From assembly GCF_018918145.1 (NCBI RefSeq), contig NZ_JAHLPX010000007.1, positions 62,001 to 126,000 of the forward strand: DNA of 64,000 bases, written 5' to 3'. The notes below the pieces were generated by a model. It made no database searches and was not told the origin of the DNA. It saw only the letters and a list, made by a program, of their open reading frames with translations. Positions 9,104 through 18,105 of the stretch are shown here, in pieces (position 1 is the first letter of the stretch; the number at the start of each line of letters is the position of its first letter). The stretch comes from Anaerotignum sp. MSJ-24. Lineage in GTDB: Bacteria; Bacillota; Clostridia; Lachnospirales; Anaerotignaceae. The position numbers and the translations under genes are program-made.

Positions 9104-9709
9104 ATGAATTACTTACTGTTTATTTTAGCAGCTGTGTTTGTAAACAACTACATATTATCACAGTTCTTAGGTATCTGCCCCTTCCTTGGTGTTTCTAAAA
9201 AGGTTGAGACTGCTGCCGGAATGGGTGTAGCCGTTATATTCGTTATGACGCTTGCTTCTATTGCTACTTATTTTATTTATAGCTTTATTCTTGTAAAACT
9301 TAACATTTCTTATCTTTACAACATTGCGTTTATCCTTGTAATCGCAGCTCTTGTTCAGTTCGTTGAGATGTTCATTAAGAAGAGTTCACCTGCACTTTAT
9401 TCATCACTTGGTGTTTATCTTCCACTTATCACAACAAACTGTGCGGTTCTCGGTGTTGCCGTTTCAAATATGCAGGCCGGATATGGTTTCCTTCTTTCTG
9501 CACTTAACGGTTTCGGCGGTGCTGTTGGTTTCGCAGTTGCGATTATCCTTATGGCAGGTATTCGTGAAAGAGTTGAAGAGAACGATCATCCTAAGGCATT
9601 CGAAGGTTTCCCCTTTGCACTTATCACAGCAGGACTTATGTCTATTGCTTTCTTAGGTTTCCAGGGACTTATCAATGTTTCAACGGTCGTTAAAGCAATG
9701 GGATTATAA
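9104..9709 (+). CDS. rnfA: Rnf complex subunit A
   Basis: Integral membrane subunit homologous to NqrE and to RnfE, of inverted topology. The 201 residues span six hydrophobic segments, with the conserved FLGICPFLGVSKK near 21-33 and TTNCAVLGVAV near 108. AGGAGGG lies upstream. It partners RnfE in the membrane core of the complex. Confidence 0.95.
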   Translation: MNYLLFILAAVFVNNYILSQFLGICPFLGVSKKVETAAGMGVAVIFVMTLASIATYFIYSFILVKLNISYLYNIAFILVIAALVQFVEMFIKKSSPALYSSLGVYLPLITTNCAVLGVAVSNMQAGYGFLLSALNGFGGAVGFAVAIILMAGIRERVEENDHPKAFEGFPFALITAGLMSIAFLGFQGLINVSTVVKAMGL

Positions 9710-9730
9710 TAACGGAGGAGTGACAAAAAA

Positions 9731-10645
9731 ATGGATACACAGGCTATTATCTTTGCTATTTGCAGCATTGGAGGATTAGGTATCGTTTTTGGTGCAATCC
9801 TTGGTTATGCCAGCAAAATATTTGCTGTTGACGAAGATCCAAGAGTAGGTCAGGTTCTTGAATGCCTCCCCGGTGCAAACTGTGTTGGTTGCGGTTACCC
9901 TGGCTGTGGCGGTCTTGCAACAGCTATCGTTGAAGGCAAGGCACCTGTTAACGCTTGTGCAGTTGGTGGCCCCAGCGCTGCTAATGCAATCGCTGCTGTT
10001 ATGGGTGTAGTTGCAGAAGAAAAAGAGCCTACAGTAGCATTCGTTAAATGTGGTGGTACTTGTGACAAGGCTAAAAATAATTATGAATACGACGGAATCG
10101 ACGACTGTGTTATGGCTTCTCAGCTTGTAGGTTCAACATCTAAGTCATGTGCTTACGGATGTATGGGTCTTGGCAGCTGTGTTAAGGCTTGTCCTTTCGG
10201 CGCTATCAAGATCGAAAACGGCGTTGCTGTTGTAGATCCCGAAGTTTGTGTTTCATGTGGTAAATGTGTTGCTACATGTCCTAAACACATTATTGAAATC
10301 GTATCCAAGAAGAAGAAAGTTAAAGTACAGTGTTCTTCAAAAGATATGGGTAAAGCAGTTATGTCTGTATGTTCAGCCGGATGTATCGGATGTAAGATCT
10401 GCGAAAAGACATGTAAGTTTGACGCTATCCATGTAATCGACAACATTGCTGTTATTGATTATGACAAGTGTAAAAACTGCGGTATGTGTGCAAACAAATG
10501 TCCTAAGAAGGTTATCACAGGTTACAGAGTCGAAGCTCCTAAGCCTGCAACACCTGCTGCTCCTGCAGCACCTGCAGCAGAGGCTCCTAAGGCTGAAGCA
10601 CCTGCAACAGAGGCTACTAAAGCAGAAGAGCCTAAGGCAGAATAA
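9731..10645 (+). CDS. rnfB: Rnf complex subunit B (ferredoxin-side iron-sulfur subunit)
   Basis: Electron entry subunit of Rnf that accepts electrons from ferredoxin. An N-terminal membrane anchor (5-30) is followed by the 4Fe-4S domain with Cys45, Cys51, Cys54 and Cys59 (CLPGANCVGCGYPGC), then several ferredoxin-type clusters (CMGLGSCVKACPFGAI, CVSCGKCVATCP, CIGCKICEKTCKF, CKNCGMCANKCP). From about residue 265 a 40-residue tail is made almost only of Ala, Pro, Lys and Glu, resembling a flexible linker with nothing attached. Last gene of the operon, followed by a strong terminator. Confidence 0.96.
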   Translation: MDTQAIIFAICSIGGLGIVFGAILGYASKIFAVDEDPRVGQVLECLPGANCVGCGYPGCGGLATAIVEGKAPVNACAVGGPSAANAIAAVMGVVAEEKEPTVAFVKCGGTCDKAKNNYEYDGIDDCVMASQLVGSTSKSCAYGCMGLGSCVKACPFGAIKIENGVAVVDPEVCVSCGKCVATCPKHIIEIVSKKKKVKVQCSSKDMGKAVMSVCSAGCIGCKICEKTCKFDAIHVIDNIAVIDYDKCKNCGMCANKCPKKVITGYRVEAPKPATPAAPAAPAAEAPKAEAPATEATKAEEPKAE

Positions 10646-10662
10646 TAAAATTGTACTTATTG

Positions 10663-10694
10663 AACAGCGAATGCTTTGCATTCGCTGTTTTTTT
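10663..10694 (+). terminator. Terminator of the rnf operon
   Basis: A perfect 12-bp stem AACAGCGAATGC/GCATTCGCTGTT with a TTT loop and a long T run lies 18 bases past rnfB. Confidence 0.9.
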
Positions 10695-10720
10695 GTCTGT
10701 TTTTTGTATAATTGTGTGAA

Positions 10721-10749
10721 TTGTGCATTACCTATGTTTTTGGTATAAT
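10721..10749 (+). promoter_or_regulatory. Promoter of the purine permease gene
   Basis: TTGTGC, 17 bases and a perfect TATAAT precede the permease gene by about 105 bases. I looked for a purine riboswitch in the leader and found none of its conserved positions. Confidence 0.55.
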
Positions 10750-10854
10750 AAATACACTAAAAAATATTTATGGATAACGGTATTCACATAATAAAAATTG
10801 ATGATGTTTAATGCCGCTATTTTTTTATGCAATTCATAATAAAGGAGATGTAAA

Positions 10855-12285
10855 ATGAAAACAGCAATCGAAAAGTATTTTAAAATCAAAGAAAATAATT
10901 CATCATTACAGACTGAAATTTTTTCGGGTCTGACTGCATTTTTTACAATGGTATATCTGCTTTTCCTTGTTCCGAATACACTTATGGGTGCGTTTCCGGA
11001 GGCATTTGACGAAACAGGCGAATTGATTGGCAGCTTTATACTGCATAATGGACTTATGGCTGATGAAATGCTCGTTTCTTTAACTATTGCGGCTTGTATA
11101 GCTGCGGCAATCGGTACACTTATAACAGCATTTAGGGCAAAGATTCCCTTTGCACAGGGTCCGAGCCTTGCGGTAGCAACATTTATTACATATACGGTAT
11201 GCGGACAGCTCGGTTATTCATATGAGGAGGCACTTGCGGCTGTATTTATAAGTGGAATTGTATTCTTTATTTTTTCTGTTCTTGGCATTGAGCACAGAAT
11301 ACGAAAAGCTATACCGCACAATATAAAATATGCGGTTACTGCCGGCATAGGTTTGTTCATTGCGTTCATGGGAATGCAGAAATGCCATATGGTTGTTGCG
11401 GATAGTCACCATTTAGTAAAATTTGTTGAATTTGCCGGTTTTAACGATTATAATACTATGAGTACAATACTTTGTATTGCAGGTCTTATTCTCATTGCCG
11501 TTCTTCATTATAAGCATATCCACGGAGCTATTCTTATAGGTAAGATCATTGTAATAATAGCTGCAATTCCGCTTGGATTATTTCATCATGGCGAAATTAA
11601 TCTTTTCAAATATAACTTCGGTGCAATTTTACCTACGGCGTTTAAGATGGACTTCGGCGGTTTGTTTACGCACCATGGCGATTACGGCCTTGTCAGCGGA
11701 GTTATAACAACAATAATTATTATTGCAACACTCTGTGTTATGGACGTATTTGAAACAATGGGTACTGTTATCGCAACGGACCACATTCTTGACCACAAAG
11801 TTCACCATGATGAAACAAGCGATAAAATAAAGAAAACATTTGAGGCTGATGCCATCGCAACTGTAATCGGTTCAACAATGGGTATTACAACTGTATCGAC
11901 ATATATTGAAAGTACAGCTATGGCTGTTGAAGGCGGAAGAACAGGCTTCTCGGGCGTTGTTACTTCGGTATTATTCATTCTTGCCATATTCATTGCACCG
12001 TTTGCGTCGGTTATTCCTTCTGCGGCAACTGCCACAACGCTTATAATAACAGGTGTGTTTATGATGGCGGTCGTAAAGGAGGTTAACTTCAAGGATGTTG
12101 AGGAGGCACTTCCGGCATTCTTCACCATGGCGTTTATTCCGTTTACATACAGTCTTGTAAATGGTATTGCACTTGGCCTTGTTACACACACAGCCATCAG
12201 TGTTTTCAGCGGAAAATGGAAACAGGTAAGATTGGGAACGTATCTGCTTACTGCATTATTTGTAATACAATTTCTATTAATTTAA
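10855..12285 (+). CDS. NCS2 family purine permease (AzgA/PbuG-like)
   Basis: Membrane transporter for adenine, guanine or hypoxanthine, driven by cation symport. The 476 residues open with FKIKENNSSLQTEIFSGLTAFFTMVYL, the typical AzgA-type N-terminus, and include GPSLAVATFITYTVCG near 102 and the NCS2 substrate-site region (ADAIATVIGSTMGITTVSTYIES near 330). About 12-14 hydrophobic segments are present. AAGGAGATG is upstream of the start. The gene stands alone between the rnf terminator and the ACT-domain gene. Exact purine preference cannot be read from sequence. Confidence 0.88.
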   Translation: MKTAIEKYFKIKENNSSLQTEIFSGLTAFFTMVYLLFLVPNTLMGAFPEAFDETGELIGSFILHNGLMADEMLVSLTIAACIAAAIGTLITAFRAKIPFAQGPSLAVATFITYTVCGQLGYSYEEALAAVFISGIVFFIFSVLGIEHRIRKAIPHNIKYAVTAGIGLFIAFMGMQKCHMVVADSHHLVKFVEFAGFNDYNTMSTILCIAGLILIAVLHYKHIHGAILIGKIIVIIAAIPLGLFHHGEINLFKYNFGAILPTAFKMDFGGLFTHHGDYGLVSGVITTIIIIATLCVMDVFETMGTVIATDHILDHKVHHDETSDKIKKTFEADAIATVIGSTMGITTVSTYIESTAMAVEGGRTGFSGVVTSVLFILAIFIAPFASVIPSAATATTLIITGVFMMAVVKEVNFKDVEEALPAFFTMAFIPFTYSLVNGIALGLVTHTAISVFSGKWKQVRLGTYLLTALFVIQFLLI

Positions 12286-12356
12286 GAAAAAAGTAGAATT
12301 TTTTAGATTGTTGTGTTAAAATCAGACAATATAAATAATTTATACGGAGGACTATT

Positions 12357-12626
12357 ATGAAAGCTATAATCACTGTTTTAGGTACTGATAAAGTTGGTAT
12401 TATCGCTAAGGTATGTACTTATCTTGCGGATAGAGAAATCAATATTCTTGATATCTCACAGACTATTATTCAAGGGTATTTTAACATGCTTATGATTATT
12501 GAGGTTAACGATACAATGGATCATTTTGCTGAAATAGCAGACGGTCTTGAAAAGCTTGGTGAAGAAATCGGCGTTGTTATCAAAATGCAGCATGAGGACA
12601 TCTTCAACACAATGCACCGTATTTAA
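12357..12626 (+). CDS. ACT-domain protein (UPF0237 family)
   Basis: An 89-residue single ACT domain (beta-alpha-beta-beta-alpha-beta; [20 protein letters not shown] at 7-26), the fold that usually binds amino acids or other small ligands for allosteric control. It is separated by only 14 bases from the PFL-family gene that follows. The two-gene arrangement is widely conserved in Firmicutes as far as I know, but the function of the pair is not established. A regulatory subunit for the neighbouring protein is a reasonable inference. Ribosome binding site CGGAGGAC. Confidence 0.85.
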   Translation: MKAIITVLGTDKVGIIAKVCTYLADREINILDISQTIIQGYFNMLMIIEVNDTMDHFAEIADGLEKLGEEIGVVIKMQHEDIFNTMHRI

Positions 12627-12640
12627 GGAGGACTTTAATA

Positions 12641-13999
12641 ATGCTTTCAAGAATGGAAATTGTCGAGACAAATAAGATGATTAAAGAATCTAATCTCGAC
12701 GTAAGAACAATTACTATGGGTATCAGCCTTATGGATTGTGCCGATAGTGATTTGACTAAGTTCAATCAGAAAATTTATGATAAAATAACAAAAAAGGCTG
12801 AAAATCTTGTTAAAACAGGTGAGGACATTGCAAGACAGTATGGCATTCCTGTTGTAAACAAGAGAATTTCTGTTACACCTATATCCATTGCAGCAGCCGG
12901 CTGTAAGGCAGATTCATATGTATCTGTTGCCGAAACACTGGACAGAGCGGCAAAAGAGGTAGGCGTAAACTTTATCGGAGGATTCTCAGCACTTATACAC
13001 AAGGGCTGTACTCCCGGAGATGAAATACTCATCAATTCAATTCCTGAGGCACTTGCGGTTACCGATATGGTATGTTCATCTGTAAACGTAGGTACTTCAA
13101 GAAACGGTATAAATATGAATGCCGTTAAAAGAATGGGTGAAATAATACTTGATGCGGCAGAACGTACAAAGGACAGAAGCTGTATCGGCTGTGCAAAGCT
13201 TGTTGTATTCTGCAACGCTGTTGAAGATAACCCGTTTATGGCAGGTGCATTCCACGGCGTAGGAGAAAAAGACTGTGTTATCAATGTCGGCGTCAGCGGC
13301 CCCGGTGTTGTTAAGAGAGCACTTGAACAGGTTCGTGGCGAAGATTTTGAAACACTTTGCGAAACAGTAAAGAGAACAGCATTCAAGATAACAAGAGCCG
13401 GACAGCTTGTTGCACAGGAGGCATCAAGACGTCTTGATGTTCCTTTCGGAATTATCGACCTTTCTCTTGCACCTACACCGGCAATCGGCGACTCTATCGC
13501 TGAAATATTCCAGGAGATGGGACTTGAAGAGGCCGGAGCTCCCGGAACAACAGCAGCACTTGCTATGCTTAATGACAATGTTAAAAAAGGCGGCGTAATG
13601 GCTTCATCATATGTTGGAGGTTTAAGCGGTGCATTCATTCCGGTTAGTGAAGACCATGGTATGATTGAGGCAACGGAAAAGGGTGCTCTTACACTTGAAA
13701 AGCTTGAAGCTATGACTTGCGTATGTTCGGTAGGTCTTGACATGATTGCTATTCCCGGAGATACACCTGCATCAACTATTTCAGGCATTATAGCTGATGA
13801 GGCGGCAATCGGTATGGTAAACAACAAGACAACAGCCGTAAGAATTATTCCCGTAATAGGAAAAGGTGTTGGCGAAAGCGTTGAATTCGGCGGACTTCTC
13901 GGATATGCTCCCATTATGCCTGTAAATAAGTTCTCATGCGAGAAATTTATTGCAAGAGGCGGAAGAATTCCTGCACCTATCCACAGCTTTAAGAACTAA
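12641..13999 (+). CDS. PFL family protein (UPF0210/DUF711)
   Basis: A 452-residue cytoplasmic protein of the UPF0210 family, whose fold is related to pyruvate formate-lyase/ribonucleotide reductase barrels. The family signature regions [10 protein letters not shown] (residues 26-35) and [17 protein letters not shown] (about 109-125) are present, as are conserved Cys residues ([18 protein letters not shown]). I see no glycyl-radical motif. The enzymatic role of the family is not known to me. It follows the ACT gene with its own AAGGAGG and is probably cotranscribed with it; a hairpin follows. Confidence 0.88.
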   Translation: MLSRMEIVETNKMIKESNLDVRTITMGISLMDCADSDLTKFNQKIYDKITKKAENLVKTGEDIARQYGIPVVNKRISVTPISIAAAGCKADSYVSVAETLDRAAKEVGVNFIGGFSALIHKGCTPGDEILINSIPEALAVTDMVCSSVNVGTSRNGINMNAVKRMGEIILDAAERTKDRSCIGCAKLVVFCNAVEDNPFMAGAFHGVGEKDCVINVGVSGPGVVKRALEQVRGEDFETLCETVKRTAFKITRAGQLVAQEASRRLDVPFGIIDLSLAPTPAIGDSIAEIFQEMGLEEAGAPGTTAALAMLNDNVKKGGVMASSYVGGLSGAFIPVSEDHGMIEATEKGALTLEKLEAMTCVCSVGLDMIAIPGDTPASTISGIIADEAAIGMVNNKTTAVRIIPVIGKGVGESVEFGGLLGYAPIMPVNKFSCEKFIARGGRIPAPIHSFKN

Positions 14000-14045
14000 T
14001 TTACTTTGAATATATTAAGAATTTAAAAGTATAATATGATTATAA

Positions 14046-14080
14046 AGTATAAGCATGAATTGTTTCATGCTTATACTTAT
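14046..14080 (+). terminator. Hairpin after the PFL gene, close to the pepD ribosome binding site
   Basis: A perfect 14-bp stem (AGTATAAGCATGAA/TTCATGCTTATACT, 4-base loop) ends only about 5 bases before the GGAGG of pepD. The T run is weak, so it may attenuate or shield pepD translation rather than terminate fully. Confidence 0.55.
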
Positions 14081-14094
14081 TTGGAGGCGTTTTT

Positions 14095-15549
14095 ATGATT
14101 ACTTCAGGCTTAAAACCGGAAAGAGTGTTTTATTATTTTGAAAAGCTTTCTTCTATACCGAGAGGCAGTGGAAACGAAAAGGCAGTCAGCGATTACTGCA
14201 AATCCGTTGCCGAAGAATTAAATCTGTTCTGTGAACAGGACGAAGCCAACAATATACTTATAAGAAAGCCGGCATCGGAAGGCTGTGAAGGTGCGGAAGG
14301 CATTATAATACAGGGACATCTTGACATGGTTTGCGAAAAAAATAAAGATGTTCAGCATGATTTTAAAACAGATCCGTTAAAGCTGATTATAGACGGAGAT
14401 TATCTGACAGCCGACAGAACAACGCTCGGCGGAGATGACGGAATAGCTGTTGCCATGGGACTGGCTCTTATTGAAGATAATGAAATAAAGCATCCGGAAA
14501 TAGAGCTTCTTTTCACAACAGATGAAGAGGTAGGAATGAACGGTGCGAAGAAATTTGATGCCTCTAAGCTGAAAGGCACAAGACTTATAAATCTTGACTC
14601 AGAGGAGGAAGGTATATTTATTGTAAGCTGCTGTGGTGGTGCAAAGGCAACAATAAATCTTCCGATTGTGAAAGAGGATACTCCAAAGGAATTTGTTCCT
14701 GTTGAAATAAAGATAAGCGGCCTTATCGGTGGACATTCGGGAAGTGACATAAATCTCCAGAGAGCCAACGCCAATAAATTAATGGGCAGAGTTTTAAGAC
14801 AGATTGCAAAGACATTTTATTACCGCATTGAGTGTATAAACGGCGGATTAATGGACAATGCTATAACTAGAGAATGCACTGCGGTAATTTATCTTCCGGT
14901 TGAGGATATGGAAGAGCTTGAGGACTTATGCTTGCAGTTCGAGGAAATATTCAATAAGGAATTTGTCGTAAGTGAAAAAGCAATCAGAGTATCGGCAGTA
15001 AGAAAAGCTGATTCTTCCGACAAGGTAATGACTGTTGAAACGGCTAACAAGCTTATATATGCACTTAATCTCATTCCTTACGGAGTTATTGATATGAGCC
15101 TTGAAATAGAAGGACTTGTTGAAACATCAAACAATCTCGGCATTGTAAAGACGAAGGAAGACGTTGTTGAAATGGCAAGTGCGGTAAGAAGCTCGGTTGC
15201 CACAAAGAAATACAATGTGCTTGAACAGCTCCAGATGATTTCCGAGCTTATCGGCGGTTCGCTTACACTTAGAGGCGAATATCCCGGCTGGGAATACAAA
15301 AAGGACAGCAAATTAAGAGAGATATGTGTTGAAACATATAAAGAAATGTTTGGACATAAACCGAAGATAGAGGCAATTCATGCCGGACTTGAATGCGGTC
15401 TGTTAGGCGCAAAAAATCCTAAGCTTGATATGATTTCCATTGGACCCGAAATGCACGACGTCCATACAACCAACGAAAAGATAAGTATTTCTTCCGTTGA
15501 ACGTATGTGGAAATATCTTAAGTTTACTGTTGAAAGATTGGCAAAATAA
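14095..15549 (+). CDS. pepD: Aminoacyl-histidine dipeptidase (M20C peptidase)
   Basis: Zinc dipeptidase of the PepD (carnosinase-like Xaa-His) family that degrades cytoplasmic dipeptides. The 484 residues contain the M20 metal-site motifs GHLDMV (His75, Asp77), LGGDDGIAV (Asp114) and TTDEEVGMNG near 145-154, and a His in HAGLECG near 432. Length matches the family. TTGGAGG precedes the ATG. The next gene starts 31 bases after the stop, so the two are probably cotranscribed. In an amino-acid fermenting anaerobe it would supply free amino acids. Confidence 0.93.
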   Translation: MITSGLKPERVFYYFEKLSSIPRGSGNEKAVSDYCKSVAEELNLFCEQDEANNILIRKPASEGCEGAEGIIIQGHLDMVCEKNKDVQHDFKTDPLKLIIDGDYLTADRTTLGGDDGIAVAMGLALIEDNEIKHPEIELLFTTDEEVGMNGAKKFDASKLKGTRLINLDSEEEGIFIVSCCGGAKATINLPIVKEDTPKEFVPVEIKISGLIGGHSGSDINLQRANANKLMGRVLRQIAKTFYYRIECINGGLMDNAITRECTAVIYLPVEDMEELEDLCLQFEEIFNKEFVVSEKAIRVSAVRKADSSDKVMTVETANKLIYALNLIPYGVIDMSLEIEGLVETSNNLGIVKTKEDVVEMASAVRSSVATKKYNVLEQLQMISELIGGSLTLRGEYPGWEYKKDSKLREICVETYKEMFGHKPKIEAIHAGLECGLLGAKNPKLDMISIGPEMHDVHTTNEKISISSVERMWKYLKFTVERLAK

Positions 15550-15580
15550 AAATATCAATATAAACGGAGGTCGTATATTT

Positions 15581-16735
15581 GTGAAGCTTCCATGGGATAA
15601 GGAATATATAAAAATATCCTTTCATGTTATAGTTACACTTATCGTGATATATGCCATAGCCTTGGTTATAAAAAATGCTCCGACGGCATTAATTAAAATC
15701 GAGCAGTTTTTTGCATATATTGCCGATGTACTTTCTCCACTTATTATTGCTGTCATATTTTCGTATATTATGAACCCTGTGGTCGAAAAACTACAGGGTT
15801 TTTGTGACAAAATATTTAAGCTTAAGCTTAAGGGCGTATTCAGAAAACGAATCGCCGGAACAGCTATGCTGTATCTGATTGTGTTTGTATTGCTTGTTAC
15901 GGCCGTTATACTTGCCGTAAACGGCTTGGGAGACACAAATATCAATGTTATAGAGCAAAAAATAAAAGACTCCGTATACGGATTTACGGGAACATTAAGG
16001 CAGTTCAACGAAAAGCTTGCAGAGCTTGGAATAATACAGAATGAGGACGGAATATTTGATAGCATAATGTACTTCATAAAAAACGGACTGAATAATGTAT
16101 ACACTTATTTTTCCGAACGGATAACCTCAATAGGAGGATTTCTGCTTGATCTGCTCATTGGACTTACAGTATCGTTTTATCTTCTTATGGAAAAAGAGCG
16201 TATTGTGGTAAAATGCAGAGATATAATAAAAGCATTTATGCCTAAGCATGCCGATAAAATACTGTTTTCATTGCATGAGGCTGATAATGTTTTTTCGGGA
16301 TATATTTCCGGACAGATTACGGACGCCTTTGTTATGGCGGCACTTGTAAGCATAAGCCTTCTTATTATCGGTGTTGATTATCCGTTTATAATAGGCGTTA
16401 TATCAGGATTTTCAAACCTAATTCCGTATGTCGGTGCGGTTGCCGCCTTTGTTCTTGCTGTAAGTGTGGCACTGATAAGCGGAAATGCCGCAAAGGCTTT
16501 GTATGCCGCCGTTGTTATTATTTTGTTACAGCAGCTTGACAGTGCGGTTATAGTTCCCAAAATCGTCGGTAAAAGAGTTAAACTGCATCCTGTGCTTGTT
16601 ATACTGGCACTGACTGTATTCGGAAGATTGTTCGGTATATGGGGAATGGTATTTGCTGTGCCGGTTACGGCTTTGATAAAGATAATATTTGACAGAATAT
16701 ACACTATGAAAAAAATTAGTGCAGGAAAATTTTAA
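15581..16735 (+). CDS. AI-2E family membrane protein (PerM-like)
   Basis: Polytopic membrane protein of the AI-2E/PerM transporter family; members include the autoinducer-2 exporter TqsA, Na+(Li+)/H+ antiporters and proteins active in sporulation (YtvI), so substrate is open. I place the start at GTG 15581, ten bases after GGAGG; the longer frame begins inside pepD. The 384 residues show two N-terminal helices, a long amphipathic region near 90-180, and the late conserved VPKIVGKRVKLHPVLVI near 322-338 followed by two helices. Confidence 0.82.
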   Translation: MKLPWDKEYIKISFHVIVTLIVIYAIALVIKNAPTALIKIEQFFAYIADVLSPLIIAVIFSYIMNPVVEKLQGFCDKIFKLKLKGVFRKRIAGTAMLYLIVFVLLVTAVILAVNGLGDTNINVIEQKIKDSVYGFTGTLRQFNEKLAELGIIQNEDGIFDSIMYFIKNGLNNVYTYFSERITSIGGFLLDLLIGLTVSFYLLMEKERIVVKCRDIIKAFMPKHADKILFSLHEADNVFSGYISGQITDAFVMAALVSISLLIIGVDYPFIIGVISGFSNLIPYVGAVAAFVLAVSVALISGNAAKALYAAVVIILLQQLDSAVIVPKIVGKRVKLHPVLVILALTVFGRLFGIWGMVFAVPVTALIKIIFDRIYTMKKISAGKF

Positions 16736-16826
16736 AATCCTTGAATTTTGCCGATACAGAGCCTATAATATATTAATGCTGTATAGGTATGTATACAGAA
16801 TTTTATGAAGATTGGAGGCTTGTATC

Positions 16827-17306
16827 ATGGCAGAAAAAGGTCAGGTAACACAGGTTAAGCCGGACGGCAAGGTTGTTGTTAAGCTTATGAGAACGGAGGC
16901 CTGTGCAAAGTGCAGAGCTTGTATGGTGTTTTCTTCAAAAGAAATGATACTTGAGGCTATAAACAAATGTGGAGCAAAGGCAGAGGACTGGGTTGAGCTG
17001 GAGATGCAGCATGACGGTTTTTATACCGCTGTGCTTATAATGTACGGTTTCCCTTGTCTTGGACTGCTTTTAGGTATATTCCTCGGATATTTCGGACTTT
17101 ATAAGTTAGTTCCGGGATTCAACAGGGAAATACTCAGCTTTATATGCGGTTTGATAGGTATATTTATTTGTCATCTTATTATTAAGAAAAATAATTACAG
17201 ATGGGAAAATAATACAAAATATATTCCTGTTGCGGCAAGATTGGCGAAAGCGCCTACACCAGAGGAATATGAATATCAGCTTATGTTTGATGAACACAGA
17301 GCATAA
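16827..17306 (+). CDS. RseC/SoxR-reducing-system family protein
   Basis: A 159-residue membrane protein of the RseC family. The N-terminal soluble part carries the family's Cys pattern CAKCRAC (near 27-33), followed by two membrane helices (about 68-92 and 98-118). In other bacteria RseC acts with Rsx (Rnf-like) in reducing SoxR, and in clostridia such genes often occur in Rnf-containing genomes, so a link with the rnf operon 6 kb upstream is plausible but not shown. The ATG at 16827 has GGAGG at 7 bases. Confidence 0.8.
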   Translation: MAEKGQVTQVKPDGKVVVKLMRTEACAKCRACMVFSSKEMILEAINKCGAKAEDWVELEMQHDGFYTAVLIMYGFPCLGLLLGIFLGYFGLYKLVPGFNREILSFICGLIGIFICHLIIKKNNYRWENNTKYIPVAARLAKAPTPEEYEYQLMFDEHRA

Positions 17307-17324
17307 AGACTAAGTCGAAATCTT

Positions 17325-17361
17325 GTCATGACTTTTGCTTTTTCAAAGCAAAAGTCATGAC
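17325..17361. repeat. Perfect 37-base palindrome made from an R2 half
   Basis: Arms of 17 bases around a TTC loop. Read on the minus strand, its first 30 bases equal the first 30 bases of R2 copy A at 22894; then the sequence returns to TCATGAC instead of continuing into hairpin 2. It looks like a truncated and rearranged R2 copy at the broken end of R1 copy i. Confidence 0.7.
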
Positions 17362-17366
17362 AGAAT

Positions 17367-17466
17367 GGATTCCACTTAGAAAACCATTGACTGTGCAAGA
17401 CAGCACAGTTGCGAAGCAACTTTCGTTTGCGAAAGTCATGACCATCGTTTCCTAATACCTTCCGCT
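17367..17466 (-). repeat. R1 intergenic repeat, copy i (5' half only)
   Basis: On the minus strand this matches R1 copy iii from AGCGGAAGGTATTAGGAAAC to AAGTGGAATCC and then breaks off. R2 copy C is inserted in the loop of its first hairpin (AGGAAAC/GTTTTCT). It lies between two convergent genes. Confidence 0.8.
17384..17442 (-). repeat. R2 three-hairpin element, copy C
   Basis: A 59-base element on the minus strand: GTCATGA, hairpin 1 (CTTTCG/CGAAAG), hairpin 2 (GTTGC/GCAAC), hairpin 3 (TGTGC-TGTCTT-GCACA), then GTCAATGG. The stems differ from copies A and B by paired changes while loops are kept. Confidence 0.85.
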
Positions 17467-17493
17467 GTACAAAAATGAATTTGTTTAAAAATT

Positions 17494-17523
17494 AAGGCGA
17501 AAACTTTCGAGTTTTCGCCTTTT
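17494..17523. terminator. Bidirectional terminator
   Basis: An 11-bp perfect stem AAGGCGAAAAC/GTTTTCGCCTT with A and T runs on the two sides, between convergent genes; serves the C-GCAxxG-C-C gene on the minus strand. Confidence 0.8.
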
Positions 17524-17543
17524 ATATTAAAACTGATATGTAA

Positions 17544-18032
17544 TTATTTATCTGCATATTTTGTTGCAACTGCTGAACAGTGTGCAATCATTTCCATACA
17601 GTTTTTCTTTCTTGCTTTTCCGGCAAAGTCACCGAAGGGATCGGAAAGCTCACTGCAAATAAGTGTGCCGTATTCGTCCTTTATTTCGTTTACCATTTCG
17701 CCGAATACAGGATAGATTTCCTTCTGGAGCTGTGCAATTCTGTCCTTCATTTCTTCATGCTCAAAGGGATTTCTTCTGCCCTTGACTGTTCCGAGTGCCA
17801 TTACCGCACCTGTGATAGCACCGCATGTATTCTTTGTGTGGCCCATGCCGCCGCCAAAGCCTGTTGCAAGTGTTATAACCTCATCGGGAAGGTTGATGTC
17901 GTGCATATCGGCGAATGTACGGAATACACATTCTGCACAGTTTAAGCCCTGTTTGAAATAGCCTTTGCTTATTTCCTCTGCCATTGCCATTTTTTCCTCT
18001 GTTGTTTTACCTTCAGTTGATACCTTTGCCAT
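17544..18032 (-). CDS. C-GCAxxG-C-C family protein
   Basis: A 162-residue protein of the redox-active C_GCAxxG_C_C family (PF09719). It shows the defining elements: LNCAECVFRTF near 31-41, GFGGGMGHTKNTCGAITGAVMALG near 58-81, and later Cys in LICSELSD and KNCMEMIAHC. The conserved cysteines suggest a metal or redox cofactor, but no reaction is established for the family. AGGAGGTCTTT precedes the ATG. Upstream are a TATAAT box and a short palindrome that could be an operator. The gene stands alone between repeats. Confidence 0.88.
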   Translation of the reverse strand: MAKVSTEGKTTEEKMAMAEEISKGYFKQGLNCAECVFRTFADMHDINLPDEVITLATGFGGGMGHTKNTCGAITGAVMALGTVKGRRNPFEHEEMKDRIAQLQKEIYPVFGEMVNEIKDEYGTLICSELSDPFGDFAGKARKKNCMEMIAHCSAVATKYADK

Positions 18033-18092
18033 AGTAAAGACCTCCTAATGTTTAATATGCTTATATTATAATTTGACAATATAACGCTTTCT

Positions 18093-18105
18093 GTGACACA
18101 GTCAC
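18093..18105. promoter_or_regulatory. Possible operator GTGAC-ACA-GTCAC
   Basis: A perfect short palindrome about 60 bases upstream of the C-GCAxxG-C-C start, just ahead of its probable -10 (TATAAT on the minus strand near 18066). The shape resembles CRP/FNR-family half sites; no regulator is assigned. Confidence 0.35.

Noticed and set aside
10700-10854. Purine riboswitch before the purine permease
   Set aside because: None of the conserved junction sequences or paired loops of the family are present.
12775-13914. A 379-codon open frame on the minus strand inside the PFL-family gene
   Set aside because: It is the antisense shadow of a well-supported gene, has Ser/Pro/Ile-rich low-complexity content and no ribosome binding site.
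15497-15580. N-terminal extension of the AI-2E protein inside pepD
   Set aside because: No ribosome binding site; GTG at 15581 has GGAGG upstream and starts the hydrophobic protein normally.
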